Shown piece by piece: positions 1-8,259 of a stretch of DNA of 64,000 nucleotides. Each line of letters starts with the position of its first letter. Position 1 is the stretch's first letter. Below the pieces are notes generated by a model. That model worked only from the letters and a program-made list of their open reading frames with translations, was not told where the DNA came from and did no database searches. Origin of the DNA: JANNSX01 sp046348995 (lineage in GTDB: Bacteria; Pseudomonadota; Alphaproteobacteria; Rhizobiales; Hyphomicrobiaceae); NCBI GenBank assembly GCA_046348995.1, contig JAXMDB010000001.1, positions 310,001-374,000 on the forward strand, written 5' to 3'. Both the position numbers and the translations under genes were made by a program.

Positions 1-2
1 AG

Positions 3-713
3 CTCAAAGCGCTGACCGATACCCTATTGTCTGCTGACAATTTCGCTGCCCCCGGCGTTCGCCTGACAGAGTATTTTATTAAAGACCTCCATCACTCAAC
101 GCCTACGGTGGTTTTGGAGGCTAGGCCTGTCAGGCCCGACGCAGATTATCGGAACGCAGTGCTGACCACGCTATTCGACGGGGTCAATCACCTCTCGCAG
201 AGCGGGCGATTGCCAGCGGGGTTCACAGCAGAGACGATAGAAAGACTCCGCGACCTGAGCGCGCCAATCGGCGAGGGCGTCAAAGCCGCAACTCTAAAAT
301 GGGGACATCGCACCGCGGTTGTTAGCGTCGATCTCAAGGACAAACTCAAGAAGATCCGCGTTAGCGACGACACCGAGGATGGTGAGATCGACGGGCTGCT
401 CGAGCAGATCAGCATCCACGGCAAACCGACGTTTCGAATCTATCCAGTGGTGGGGCCTGAGGCTGTGACGTGCGAGTACGCGACGGCGCGGACAGAGGAA
501 GTCAAGGCCGCGTTGGGGAAGTACGTCTACGTCTCTGGAAAGCTTCGTTATCGCCGAGGAGCGAAATTCCCGTACAGGGTGCGGGTCGAGGAGATGCACG
601 TCCTTGATGAGGCAGGGCAGCCTAGTCTGATCGAGATCAAAGGCATCGCCCCTGATGCGACGGGCGAAGAAAGTACGGAAGAGTTTTTGCGGCGGCTGAG
701 GGATGGCTGGTAA
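3..713 (+). CDS. Unrecognised protein, 5' end outside window; first gene of a PIN-domain cassette
   Basis: The frame is open to the left edge, so the true start probably lies outside the window. A TTG at 27 is the first possible start inside it but has no clear ribosome binding site. About 237 codons are visible. I do not recognise a family. The N-terminal half looks alpha/beta and the C-terminal half (about residues 110-200) is rich in short beta stretches with basic residues, ending in a charged, helical tail. The stop lies 11 bases inside the downstream PIN-domain gene, so the two are probably translationally coupled. That arrangement resembles toxin-antitoxin pairs, but this protein is much longer than a usual antitoxin. 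Base composition is lower in GC than genes after 2.5 kb. Confidence 0.7.
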   Translation, partial: LKALTDTLLSADNFAAPGVRLTEYFIKDLHHSTPTVVLEARPVRPDADYRNAVLTTLFDGVNHLSQSGRLPAGFTAETIERLRDLSAPIGEGVKAATLKWGHRTAVVSVDLKDKLKKIRVSDDTEDGEIDGLLEQISIHGKPTFRIYPVVGPEAVTCEYATARTEEVKAALGKYVYVSGKLRYRRGAKFPYRVRVEEMHVLDEAGQPSLIEIKGIAPDATGEESTEEFLRRLRDGW

Positions 714-1206
714 AGCGATCACATACGTTGATTCGGCAGTGTACATCGCTTGGCTCAAGTCTGAGGAGCGGGGCGAAGGCGATGTGATTCACGCGATCCT
801 CAACAAGAAGGTGATCGCAGTCAGTTCCGTAATCGTACGGACTGAGGTGATGGCAACCTTCGTTCCGGCCGAAAAGGCTGAAACGTTGGCGCAGATCATT
901 GGGCCACCGCGGCTACAGATCAAATCGGTTACGACGCGGATCGCTGACTTGGCTGCGGAAATTCGGGGCTATTACGCGAAGGCGCGTGTCGAGAAAAAGG
1001 ATTTGCCGTTGGTCGGAATGCCCGATGCCATCCATTTGGCGACCGCGATATACTATGAGTGCCCGAGGTTCGTCACGCTTGACGGTGTGAAGGCGGAAAA
1101 AAAGAACAGGCCGAGCAAGCTGTTGCTGCTCAGCGGTACGGTCGCAGGCAAGTACCCTCTGGAAATCTGCGAGCCAGGAGAGGCACAGAAGGCATGGTCG
1201 ATCTAG
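703..1206 (+). CDS. PIN-domain nuclease (VapC-like)
   Basis: This 167-residue protein carries the complete acidic quartet of PIN-domain ribonucleases: Asp10 in VDSAVYIAW, Glu48 in RTEVMA, Asp108 in MPDAIHLATA and Asp127 in TLDG. PIN nucleases are Mg/Mn-dependent RNases, often VapC toxins. The start overlaps the preceding gene by 11 bases and the end overlaps a 59-codon gene by 13 bases, so all three look like one transcriptional unit. The protein is somewhat longer than a typical VapC (130-140 residues), with the extra length at the C terminus. A toxin role is inferred from family and layout; a defence or RNA-processing role is equally open. Confidence 0.88.
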   Translation: MAGKAITYVDSAVYIAWLKSEERGEGDVIHAILNKKVIAVSSVIVRTEVMATFVPAEKAETLAQIIGPPRLQIKSVTTRIADLAAEIRGYYAKARVEKKDLPLVGMPDAIHLATAIYYECPRFVTLDGVKAEKKNRPSKLLLLSGTVAGKYPLEICEPGEAQKAWSI

Positions 1207-1373
1207 TGGCGAAGGATAAGAAGCAGCCGACGACCCAGCGGGGCAAGTTCACTGAGGCCGCCCGCAAGCTTGGAGTCGCCGAAATGGACGAGGCCGCTTT
1301 CGACCGGGTGCTCAAGCGGGCTGCGAAGCCTATGAAGCGGAAGTCGGGCAGCGAGAAGAAGCCCGACAAATAG
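1194..1373 (+). CDS. Small basic protein, third gene of the PIN cassette
   Basis: A 59-codon gene starts inside the 3' end of the PIN gene. A purine-rich site (CAGGAGAGG) lies about 10 bases before the ATG at 1194. The product is strongly charged: a central helix with KFTEAARKLG and MDEAAFDRVLKR, then a lysine-rich tail. The regular spacing of hydrophobic residues, the ribosome binding site and the tight overlap argue that it is real. It has no family I recognise. As a small, basic, probably helical protein it could bind RNA or DNA or act as a partner of the PIN protein, but that is inference. Confidence 0.65.
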   Translation: MVDLVAKDKKQPTTQRGKFTEAARKLGVAEMDEAAFDRVLKRAAKPMKRKSGSEKKPDK

Positions 1374-1378
1374 GCAGG

Positions 1379-1558
1379 TCAACCATTGCGCACGGGAATC
1401 TTGATTTTAGGCAGCTCTGAGCACTGGCCTGGCTGACTATTGTCTGCGCTGGCGCATCGTTTGCGCCATTCGATCAGGTCGATCGATGTTTTGATCTTAC
1501 GACCATTCGCAACGTAGTCGATCCTCATCCCGCATTTTGGGCATTGAGTAACGGGCAT
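1379..1558 (-). CDS. Zinc-ribbon microprotein
   Basis: Read on the minus strand, a 59-codon gene begins at an ATG (1556-1558) preceded by GAGG six bases upstream. The product starts with a CPKCG knuckle (Cys6, Cys9) and has two further cysteines, Cys35 and Cys46, enough for one four-cysteine zinc site. The middle contains a basic stretch (GRKIKT, EWRKR). Its stop is five bases from the end of the preceding plus-strand gene, so the two are convergent. Such small zinc-ribbon proteins are common in phage and island DNA. Function unknown. Confidence 0.6.
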   Translation of the reverse strand: MPVTQCPKCGMRIDYVANGRKIKTSIDLIEWRKRCASADNSQPGQCSELPKIKIPVRNG

Positions 1559-1636
1559 GTCGATCCTCGGCTGATCAATCGGCTTGGGAACGCCAAGCCA
1601 AGCTGGTTGTTATTCGACGGAGCAAGGACATCCGAT

Positions 1637-1810
1637 ATGACCGAACGCGCCAATCCTAACCCGGACCTTGATAGGTTCTTGGCCGAGCTTACTGAACTGT
1701 CTCGGGCCCATCGCATCGGCATCACGGGCCAGCCGGAACTGTTCGTAATGGACTACGAAGACTTGATCCGCTCCTACCGAGCGGATCAGGAAAGTCGTTT
1801 GACCTTCTAG
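1637..1810 (+). CDS. Small acidic unknown protein
   Basis: A 57-residue product from the ATG at 1637, with GGAG about 12 bases upstream. The same frame can be extended to a TTG at 1544, but that would overlap the start of the divergent zinc-ribbon gene, so I prefer the ATG. The sequence contains a helical segment (DRFLAELTELSRAHRIGI) followed by a short segment with MDYEDLIRSY. This layout resembles small accessory proteins found in phages and islands of Hyphomicrobiales. No function can be given. It ends tail to tail with the 180-residue minus-strand gene, overlapping by three bases. Confidence 0.5.
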   Translation: MTERANPNPDLDRFLAELTELSRAHRIGITGQPELFVMDYEDLIRSYRADQESRLTF

Positions 1811-2349
1811 ACGAGGCGAACTGATAGTCCCGAGTTCGGCCGGGCGAGCCCGAGAGAAGCCTCGACGCCGGGGCTCTTGCGCAAATCCTCTAGCAAGTCC
1901 GTTGCGGGCAGTCGTTTGCCGATCAGCGCTTCCGACTCAGGCCGAGGCTGCTCTGATGCGCGGGCCCTGTACACCTCGACAACCTTAGAACCTTCGTTCG
2001 CCCTGAGGCACAAAGCGCGGACGTAGTAGCGATTGAATTCGCCTTCGGCGAGAGTCGATGGAGCAGTCACAGGTACGCTGGCAATGGTGGTGCCGCCCTT
2101 TGGCTTTCTCTTTTCGACTTCCTGCAGAAGCCTGCCGCCACCCGCAAGTTGTTGGGCGAGCCAATCGTCATTGTGCTCCTGCGCTGCCTTCAAGAGCAGG
2201 CCCGGCCACTCGCCAGCCCCGCGCGGGCTCAGGTAGTTGCTGATGTAGAGCGTTCCAGCCTTTGTATCGGCCTCTATCTCGGCGGCCATCCGCCCGCGAG
2301 TATCAGCATCCAAGTTTGCGTATTGGAGACCCATCTTGGCTTGCTCCAT
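1807..2349 (-). CDS. Unrecognised 180-residue island protein
   Basis: The product is soluble, mixed charged, with an N-terminal helical region (MEQAKMGLQYANLDADTRG), a segment YISNYLSPRGAGEWPGLL, and a middle basic patch around KRKPKGG. The pattern around residues 30-70 (SPRG, EWPGLL, HNDDWLA) looks like a conserved core. I do not recognise a domain. The gene lies in the lower-GC block and converges with the 57-residue gene. No clear ribosome binding site is visible at the ATG. Island or prophage cargo is the best guess. Confidence 0.6.
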   Translation of the reverse strand: MEQAKMGLQYANLDADTRGRMAAEIEADTKAGTLYISNYLSPRGAGEWPGLLLKAAQEHNDDWLAQQLAGGGRLLQEVEKRKPKGGTTIASVPVTAPSTLAEGEFNRYYVRALCLRANEGSKVVEVYRARASEQPRPESEALIGKRLPATDLLEDLRKSPGVEASLGLARPNSGLSVRLV

Positions 2350-2402
2350 TGAGTAGTATGCTATGGTTAATGGCCAAGCTGTGGTTTGTCAACCGGATAA
2401 TC

Positions 2403-2469
2403 GCCAAGGGCTTAGCCGCTTTGCGCCTAAGCCCAAGGCGCTTGGCCTTCCCCCTCGCTGGGGGGAAGG
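2403..2469. repeat. Palindromic mosaic repeat, copy 1
   Basis: This gap element combines a C-run/G-run hairpin (about 2446-2469) with a second hairpin whose arms read GGGCTTAG and CTAAGCCC on the minus strand. Its reverse complement matches the element at 12571-12648 almost base for base over AGGGGGAAGGCCAAGCGCC and beyond. It lies 3' of the acyl-CoA dehydrogenase gene and may end its transcript, although no T-run follows. Confidence 0.7.
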
Positions 2470-2504
2470 GACGCGCCAAGCAAGTGCGCAGTCTGAGCAT
2501 CGTC

Positions 2505-3704
2505 TTAGCTTTCGCTGCTCTCAAACCGCTTCAGCTCCATGCGCGCGATGCTCTCGCGGTGCACCTCGTCGGGGCCGTCGGCGAGGCGGAGCGAGCGGGC
2601 CTTCGCATAGGCCTCGGCCAAGAAGAAATCCTGCGAGACGCCGCCCGCGCCACACACCTGGATGGCGCGGTCGAGCACGGTGCAGGCCATCGCCGGCGCC
2701 ACCACCTTGATCATCGCGATCTCGCGCCGCGCCGCCTTGTTGCCGACGGTGTCCATCATATGGGCAGCCTTGAGCGTCAGCAGCCGCGCCTGCTCGATCT
2801 CGATGCGCGAGCGGGCGATGTCCTGCCGGATTTGGCCTTGCTCGGCGAGCGTACGGCCGAAGGCGACGCGCGAGCTTGCACGCTTTACCATCACCTCGAG
2901 CGCCCGCTCGGCCACGCCGATGAGCCGCATGCAGTGATGGATGCGCCCCGGTCCGAGGCGGCCTTGCGCGATCTCGAAGCCGCGGCCTTCGCCGAGCAAG
3001 AGGTTCGACACCGGCACGCGCACATGGTCGTAGGTGATCTCGGCGTGCCCGCCCGGCGCGTGCTCGTAGCCGAACACCGAGAGCGGCCTCTCGATTTTGA
3101 CGCCCGGCGTGTCGAACGGCACGAGGATCATCGACTGGCGCTTGTGCTTGGGCGCCGAGGTATCGGTTTGCCCCATGACGATGGCGATCTTGCAGCGGGG
3201 ATGCATCGCGCCCGACGACCACCACTTGCGGCCGGTGACGACATACGTGTCGCCGTCGCGGCGGATCTCGGTCCTGATATTGGTCGCATCCGACGAGGCG
3301 ACCTCAGGCTCCGACATCGAGAAGCAGGAGCGGATCTTGCCCTCGAGCAACGGCGTCAGCCAGCGGGCTTTCTGCTCGTCACTCCCGTAGAGAACGAGCG
3401 TCTCCATGTTGCCGGTATCGGGGGCGGCGCAGTTGAACAGCTCGGGCGCGGCCGACGAGCGGCCCATGATCTCGCACAGATGCGCGTAGTCGTAGTTGGA
3501 AAGGCCCGCGCCATGCTCGGCGTCGGGGAGGAACAGATTCCACAGCCCCGCGGCCCGCGCCTCGGCCTTCAGCGTCTCGACGAGCGGCGCCGGTTGCCAG
3601 CCATCCGACTCCTTCAGCGCTTTCTCATTCGGATAGACCCGCCCCTGCATGAAGCGCTCGAGCGCCTCTGCGAGCGCCTTGGCCTTGGGCGATATGTCGA
3701 GCAT
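2505..3704 (-). CDS. Acyl-CoA dehydrogenase family protein
   Basis: A 399-residue flavoprotein of the acyl-CoA dehydrogenase superfamily. It would oxidise an acyl-CoA to the 2-enoyl-CoA with FAD and pass electrons to ETF. The FAD/substrate-binding middle domain shows MSEPEVASSDATNI near residue 140. The C-terminal helical domain shows VAFGRTLAEQGQIRQDIA, and the last part has RLADGPDEVHRESIA, the usual C-terminal signature. The start is the ATG at 3704 (MLDISPKAK). The open frame continues upstream but that part has no homology-like character. It is divergent from the SDR/ligase operon starting at 3783, suggesting a shared promoter region and a common CoA-thioester pathway. Confidence 0.92.
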   Translation of the reverse strand: MLDISPKAKALAEALERFMQGRVYPNEKALKESDGWQPAPLVETLKAEARAAGLWNLFLPDAEHGAGLSNYDYAHLCEIMGRSSAAPELFNCAAPDTGNMETLVLYGSDEQKARWLTPLLEGKIRSCFSMSEPEVASSDATNIRTEIRRDGDTYVVTGRKWWSSGAMHPRCKIAIVMGQTDTSAPKHKRQSMILVPFDTPGVKIERPLSVFGYEHAPGGHAEITYDHVRVPVSNLLLGEGRGFEIAQGRLGPGRIHHCMRLIGVAERALEVMVKRASSRVAFGRTLAEQGQIRQDIARSRIEIEQARLLTLKAAHMMDTVGNKAARREIAMIKVVAPAMACTVLDRAIQVCGAGGVSQDFFLAEAYAKARSLRLADGPDEVHRESIARMELKRFESSES

Positions 3705-3782
3705 GCGGGGCTCCTTACCTTGACGGGACGTGAGGATAGCCGAAGATACCTTCGAGGCAACGCGGCGGGCTGAGGAGGCGGC

Positions 3783-4556
3783 ATGTCGAAAGTGATGATC
3801 GTAACGGGCGGCTCGCGCGGCATCGGTGCGGCGATCACCCGCCAGGCGGCGGCGGCCGGATATGCCGTCGCGATCAACTTCACCCGCGCCAGGGACCGGG
3901 CCGAGGCCCTCGTGAAGGAGATTGGAGCGGCCGGCGGCAAGGCGATTTGCGTGCAAGCCGACGTCGCGAAGGAGGCGGATGTCGAGCACCTGTTCGCGGA
4001 AACGGCTTCGGCGCTCGGCAAGCCGGACGTGCTCGTCAACAACGCCGGCGTATCGGTGACGACGTCGATCGCCGACTGCAAGGCTGCCGATATCGACACT
4101 ATTCTCGGCGTCAACGTGCGTGGGCTGATCCTCGCCTCGCGGGCGGCCGTTCGCGCGATGAGCACGGCGCGCGGCGGGAAGGGTGGCGTCATCGTCAACA
4201 TCTCATCGATCTCGGCTCTTTACGGTGGGCTGCCGCAGGATGTCATCTATGCCGCGAGCAAGGGCGCGGTGGATTCCTTCACGCGCGGTCTCGCCAAGGA
4301 GATCGCGAAAGAGGGCATTCGCGTCTGCACGGTGCGTCCGGGTCTCACCGATACCGAGATGCTCGATGCCGATTTCGGACCCGGCCAAGCGGCGGAGGCC
4401 GCGCGGCGCACGGTCCCGCTCGGCCGCATCGGCCAGCCGGACGATATCGCGAGTGCTGTGATCTACCTCGCCTCCGAGGCCGCGAGCTACATCACCGGCA
4501 CCTTCCTCAACGTCAGCGGCGCGCGCGAGATCAACGTCAAGACGGCGTCCGGCTGA
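3783..4556 (+). CDS. SDR-family oxidoreductase (FabG-like)
   Basis: A 257-residue short-chain dehydrogenase. It has the nucleotide-binding TGGSRGIG near residue 8, NNAG near 90, the catalytic Ser segment NISSIS and Tyr-Lys in YAASKGA, plus the C-terminal PEDIA-type segment (GQPDDIASAV). Such enzymes reduce 3-oxoacyl or other keto groups with NAD(P)H, or oxidise the alcohol. A strong GGAGG precedes the ATG by six bases. It heads a tight run with the AMP-ligase (15-base gap) and a second SDR, so a role in beta-oxidation-like processing of a CoA thioester is likely. Confidence 0.92.
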   Translation: MSKVMIVTGGSRGIGAAITRQAAAAGYAVAINFTRARDRAEALVKEIGAAGGKAICVQADVAKEADVEHLFAETASALGKPDVLVNNAGVSVTTSIADCKAADIDTILGVNVRGLILASRAAVRAMSTARGGKGGVIVNISSISALYGGLPQDVIYAASKGAVDSFTRGLAKEIAKEGIRVCTVRPGLTDTEMLDADFGPGQAAEAARRTVPLGRIGQPDDIASAVIYLASEAASYITGTFLNVSGAREINVKTASG

Positions 4557-4571
4557 GGACGAGAGGAGGCC

Positions 4572-6260
4572 ATGGGCGAGCACCATTTCGCATTCTGGCC
4601 CGAAGGCGTGCCGCGCCGGCTGGACCCGCCCGCGCATCCGATCCACGCCAATCTCGCGCGGACCGCCGAGCGCGTGCCGGACGCCTGTGCGATCTCCTAC
4701 TACGGTACGCGCATCAGCTATCGCGAGCTCGCCCACGACGTCGAGCGGCTGGCCGGCTATCTGCAACGTGAGCTCGGCGTGAAGTGCGGCGATCGCGTGC
4801 CGCTCGTCATGCAGAACAGCCCGCATTTCGTCATCGCCTACTACGCGATCCTGCGCGCCGACGCTGTCGTCGTGCCGCTGAGCCCGTTGCTCAAGTCGGA
4901 CGACCTTGCGCGGATCGTGACCGAGTTGGACGCCCGAGTGATGATCGCCGGGCGCGAGCAGGCGGCAAGCATCGCGGCGCTGCTGGAAGCAGGATGCATC
5001 CAGACCGCGCTGCTCGCCACCTATGCCGACCGCGTGAGGGCCGAGCAGGTGCCGGACGGTTTGCGCTTGCCCGCTGCCGCCGATCCGGCCGCGGTGCTGC
5101 CCGCGCTGGGGGCTGGCATGGTGGATTTGGCCGAGGCGATGCGTGCCGGCCTGATGCCCGGTCCATCCGTGGCCACGCCGGACGATCTCGCCGTCATCCC
5201 CTACACGTCGGGATCGACCGGCGAGTCGCGCGGCTGCCTGCACACGCACCGGACCGTGCAATCCAATATCCACGCCTATGCGCAGTGGAATCCGATGGAC
5301 GAGACGACGGTGGTGCTCGGCGTGCTGCCGTTCTTCCATGTCACCGGCATGCAGGCGGTCATGAATGCGTGCATCCTCACCGGGGCCTGCAATGCGATCA
5401 TGACCCGCTGGGATGCCGATGCGGCGCTCCTCCTCACCGAGCACGAGCGCATCGGGCAGTGGCGGCTCATCACGACGATGCTGATCGACCTGATGTCGCG
5501 GCCAGGCTTTACGTCGGAGCGATTGCGCTCCGTGAAGCGCATCGGCGGCGGCGGGGCAGCGATGCCGGAAGCGTTGGCAAAACGGCTGCACGAGGTGACT
5601 GGGCTCGACTATGTCGAGGGCTATGGCCTCTCCGAGACGATGGCCGCCACTCACATCAACCCGTTCCATCGCGCCAAGCGGCAATGCCTCGGCATTCCCT
5701 TCATCGGCGTCGAGAGTCTCGTCATCGATCCGCAGACAGGGGCCGAGCTGCCGGACGGAGAGGTTGGCGAGATCATTATCCGGGGACCGCAGGTTTTCTC
5801 GGGCTACTGGAAAAAGCCCGAGCTGACCGCCGCGGCTTTCATCGAGATCGGCGGCAAACGCTACTTCCGCTCGGGCGACTTGGGCTATGTCGATACCGAC
5901 GGCTACTACTTCATCGTCGATCGCGTGAAACGCATGGTCAACGCCTCGGGCTTCAAGATCTGGCCGGCCGAGATCGAGGCGCTCTTGCACGCGCACCCGG
6001 TGGTCAGCGAAGCCTGCGTCGTCGCCATTCCCGATGCGCGCCGCGGCGAGACGGCGAAGGCCGTGATCGTGCCGAAGGCCGGGCAGGCGCCGATCGACGT
6101 CGCGGAGCTCAAAACGTGGCTCGCCGCTCGACTCTCGGCTTACAAGGTGCCGACCGCCTATGCGCTCGTGACGGAGCTGCCGCGGCTCGCCTCCGGTAAG
6201 GTCGACTGGCGACGGGTTCAAGAGGCCGAGAGGCGGCAAATGGAAGGGCAGGGCTCATGA
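4572..6260 (+). CDS. AMP-dependent acyl-CoA synthetase
   Basis: A 562-residue member of the ANL superfamily, which activates a carboxylic acid with ATP and CoA. The AMP/phosphate-binding loop YTSGSTG is near residue 211. It continues GESRG, so the usual Pro-Lys-Gly of this motif is replaced, while the later motifs are intact: GYGLSE near 350, FRSGDLGYVD near 435, and the catalytic-lysine segment SGKVDW near 545. It is close to long- and medium-chain acid ligases in length and order. GAGGAGG lies just upstream of the ATG. The last four bases (ATGA) start the following SDR gene. Substrate unknown. Confidence 0.93.
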   Translation: MGEHHFAFWPEGVPRRLDPPAHPIHANLARTAERVPDACAISYYGTRISYRELAHDVERLAGYLQRELGVKCGDRVPLVMQNSPHFVIAYYAILRADAVVVPLSPLLKSDDLARIVTELDARVMIAGREQAASIAALLEAGCIQTALLATYADRVRAEQVPDGLRLPAAADPAAVLPALGAGMVDLAEAMRAGLMPGPSVATPDDLAVIPYTSGSTGESRGCLHTHRTVQSNIHAYAQWNPMDETTVVLGVLPFFHVTGMQAVMNACILTGACNAIMTRWDADAALLLTEHERIGQWRLITTMLIDLMSRPGFTSERLRSVKRIGGGGAAMPEALAKRLHEVTGLDYVEGYGLSETMAATHINPFHRAKRQCLGIPFIGVESLVIDPQTGAELPDGEVGEIIIRGPQVFSGYWKKPELTAAAFIEIGGKRYFRSGDLGYVDTDGYYFIVDRVKRMVNASGFKIWPAEIEALLHAHPVVSEACVVAIPDARRGETAKAVIVPKAGQAPIDVAELKTWLAARLSAYKVPTAYALVTELPRLASGKVDWRRVQEAERRQMEGQGS

Positions 6261-7027
6261 AGGCGTTCGATCTCACCGGCAAGGTCGCAATCGTCACCGG
6301 CTCCTCCAAAGGCATCGGCCGCTCGATTGTGACGCACCTGGCTGAAGCCGGCGCCAAGGTCGTGGTCTCCTCGCGCAAGCTACCGGCTTGCGAGGCGGTT
6401 GCGGCGGAGATCAACGCCCGGCACGGCGACACGCGCGCCATCGCGATCGCCGCCAACATTTCGTCGAAGGAGGCGCTCAAGGGCCTCGTCGACAGCGCCG
6501 TCGCCGCCTTCGGCCGCCTCGACATCGCCGTCTGCAACGCAGCGAGCAATCCCTACTACGGCTCGATGGAGGGGATCAGCGATGATCAGTTCCGCAAGGT
6601 CCTCGAGAACAACATCCTCTCCAATCACTGGCTGATCACTTTCGCGCGGCCGGAGATCATTCGTCAGGGCGGCGGCTCGATCATCATCGTGTCGTCCACG
6701 GGAGCCTATCGCGGCTCGCCGGTGCTCGGCGCCTACTGCATTTCCAAGATCGCCGACATCCAGCTTGCGCGAAATCTCGCCGTCGAGCTCGGGCCGAAGA
6801 ACGTCCGGGTCAACTGCATCGTGCCCGGGCTCGTCAGAACCGATTTCGCCCGTGCGCTCTGGGAGGACGAGGCATCGCTTGCCGAATATCTCAAGGCCTC
6901 ATCGCTGAAGCGCATCGGCGAGCCGGACGACATCGGCCCGGCCGCCGTGTTCCTTGCCGCCGACGCGGGCCGCTTCATGACGGGCGAGACGCTCGTCATC
7001 GACGGCGGCACGAACATCCACGAATAA
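6257..7027 (+). CDS. SDR-family oxidoreductase
   Basis: A 256-residue short-chain dehydrogenase with TGSSKGIG near residue 15, a CNAAS variant of the NNAG motif, VSSTGAYRG as the serine segment, YCISK as the Tyr-Lys pair, and the C-terminal GGTNIHE. It overlaps the acyl-CoA ligase by ATGA, so it is translationally coupled and belongs to the same pathway. It most closely resembles the SDRs that accompany acyl-CoA dehydrogenases in CoA-thioester catabolism. The exact keto or hydroxy substrate cannot be read from the sequence. Confidence 0.92.
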   Translation: MKAFDLTGKVAIVTGSSKGIGRSIVTHLAEAGAKVVVSSRKLPACEAVAAEINARHGDTRAIAIAANISSKEALKGLVDSAVAAFGRLDIAVCNAASNPYYGSMEGISDDQFRKVLENNILSNHWLITFARPEIIRQGGGSIIIVSSTGAYRGSPVLGAYCISKIADIQLARNLAVELGPKNVRVNCIVPGLVRTDFARALWEDEASLAEYLKASSLKRIGEPDDIGPAAVFLAADAGRFMTGETLVIDGGTNIHE

Positions 7028-7140
7028 CGGCTTGTCGAAAAATCGACAGCGGCGTCGCTTAATCTAAACACCCTCGCCGCCGTCTCTTGTGATGTTCTCC
7101 TCGACACCGGGCACACGGTCATCCCAAGGAGCACGCAGCC

Positions 7141-8178
7141 ATGAAATTCCAACTCGCGATCAACATGGAGCGCATCGCTCCCGATATCGACATGCGCACC
7201 GTCGAGCGGCACACGCTCGAGATGGTCCAGATGGCGGATCTCGGCGGCTTCAACATCGCCTGGGCGGCCGAGCACCACGCACTCGAGATGACGATCGCGC
7301 CCGATCCATTCCAGATCTGCGCCTGGTGGGCCGCGCATACGAACCGCATTCGCATCGGCGTCGCCGTCGCCGTTGCGCCCTACTGGCATCCGATCAAGCT
7401 TGCGGGCGCCGCGGCCCTCCTCGACCTCTACTCGAACGGCCGCTCGGAGTTCGGTATCGGCTCGGGCGCCTATCAGCGCGAGTTCGACCGCATGTTCCCC
7501 GGCTTGAAGCAGTCGGACGGCTGGAAGTACATGCAGGAGATGCTGCCGGCCGTGCAGGCGCTCTGGAAGGGCGACTACGAGCACAAGGGCGAGTTCTGGC
7601 AATTCCCGACCTCGACGTCGGTGCCCAAGCCCATTCAGGATCCGCATCCGCCGATCTGGATTGCTGCGCGCGCGCCGATCACCTACGACTTCGCCGTCAA
7701 GCACGGCTGCAACATCCTCTCCTGGCCGCTGACGCGTCCGATGTCGGAAGCCGAGGCCTATGCCGGCCGGCTCGCCGACGCGATGAAGGCGAACCCCGGC
7801 GCCAAGCGGCCGACCTTCGCCATGATGCGGCACGCTTGCGTCTACGATCGCGAGGATGAGTGGGAGGTGCCGGTCAAGGCCGCGCAGCGCCAGCTCTCGC
7901 AATTCGAGAACCTCTTCAAGAACATGGGCGACGTGACGGACGGCTTCCCGAAGTCGATTCCCTTCTCCGAGCTCGGCAACCGCGCCGAGTACGATCCCAA
8001 GATGCTGTCAGAAAACCTGATGTTCGGCACGCCCAAGCAGATCATCGAGAAGCTGAAGAAATACGAGGCGCTCGGCGTCGACGAGTTCACCTATTATGCG
8101 AGCTTGGGGCTCGGCCTCAAGGAGCAGAAGCGCTCGCTGCGCCTTTTCATCGACGAGGTCATGCCGGCATTCGCCTGA
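7141..8178 (+). CDS. Luciferase-like flavin-dependent monooxygenase
   Basis: A 345-residue LLM-class protein with the TIM-barrel character of bacterial-luciferase-like FMN or F420 enzymes. It has an N-terminal strand MKFQLAINME, the segment FNIAWAAEHHALEM (typical of the E-H-H region), RIRIGVAVAVAPYWHP, and the C-terminal GTPKQIIEKLKKYEALGVDEF. It would oxygenate a small organic substrate with reduced flavin. The gap to the preceding SDR is 113 bases with no clear terminator, so it may be in the same operon. A stable hairpin follows the stop. Confidence 0.9.
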   Translation: MKFQLAINMERIAPDIDMRTVERHTLEMVQMADLGGFNIAWAAEHHALEMTIAPDPFQICAWWAAHTNRIRIGVAVAVAPYWHPIKLAGAAALLDLYSNGRSEFGIGSGAYQREFDRMFPGLKQSDGWKYMQEMLPAVQALWKGDYEHKGEFWQFPTSTSVPKPIQDPHPPIWIAARAPITYDFAVKHGCNILSWPLTRPMSEAEAYAGRLADAMKANPGAKRPTFAMMRHACVYDREDEWEVPVKAAQRQLSQFENLFKNMGDVTDGFPKSIPFSELGNRAEYDPKMLSENLMFGTPKQIIEKLKKYEALGVDEFTYYASLGLGLKEQKRSLRLFIDEVMPAFA

Positions 8179-8259
8179 TCGCTGAAAAGCGAACGATGTC
8201 CGGCGGCATGCTTTCGGCCTGTCTCCCCCTCCCTCACGGGAGGGAGGCCACGCGCCGGA

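Noticed and set aside
1544..1636. N-terminal extension of the 57-residue gene to a TTG
   Set aside because: It would overlap the start of the divergent zinc-ribbon gene and has no ribosome binding site.
2262..3773. A 503-codon plus-strand frame opposite the acyl-CoA dehydrogenase
   Set aside because: Composition is that of an antisense frame, and the opposite strand has an unmistakable family match.
4203..6239. A 678-codon open frame on the minus strand opposite the acyl-CoA ligase and SDR genes
   Set aside because: It mirrors well-recognised genes, has arginine/histidine/glycine-rich composition typical of antisense frames in GC-rich DNA, and shows no domain.
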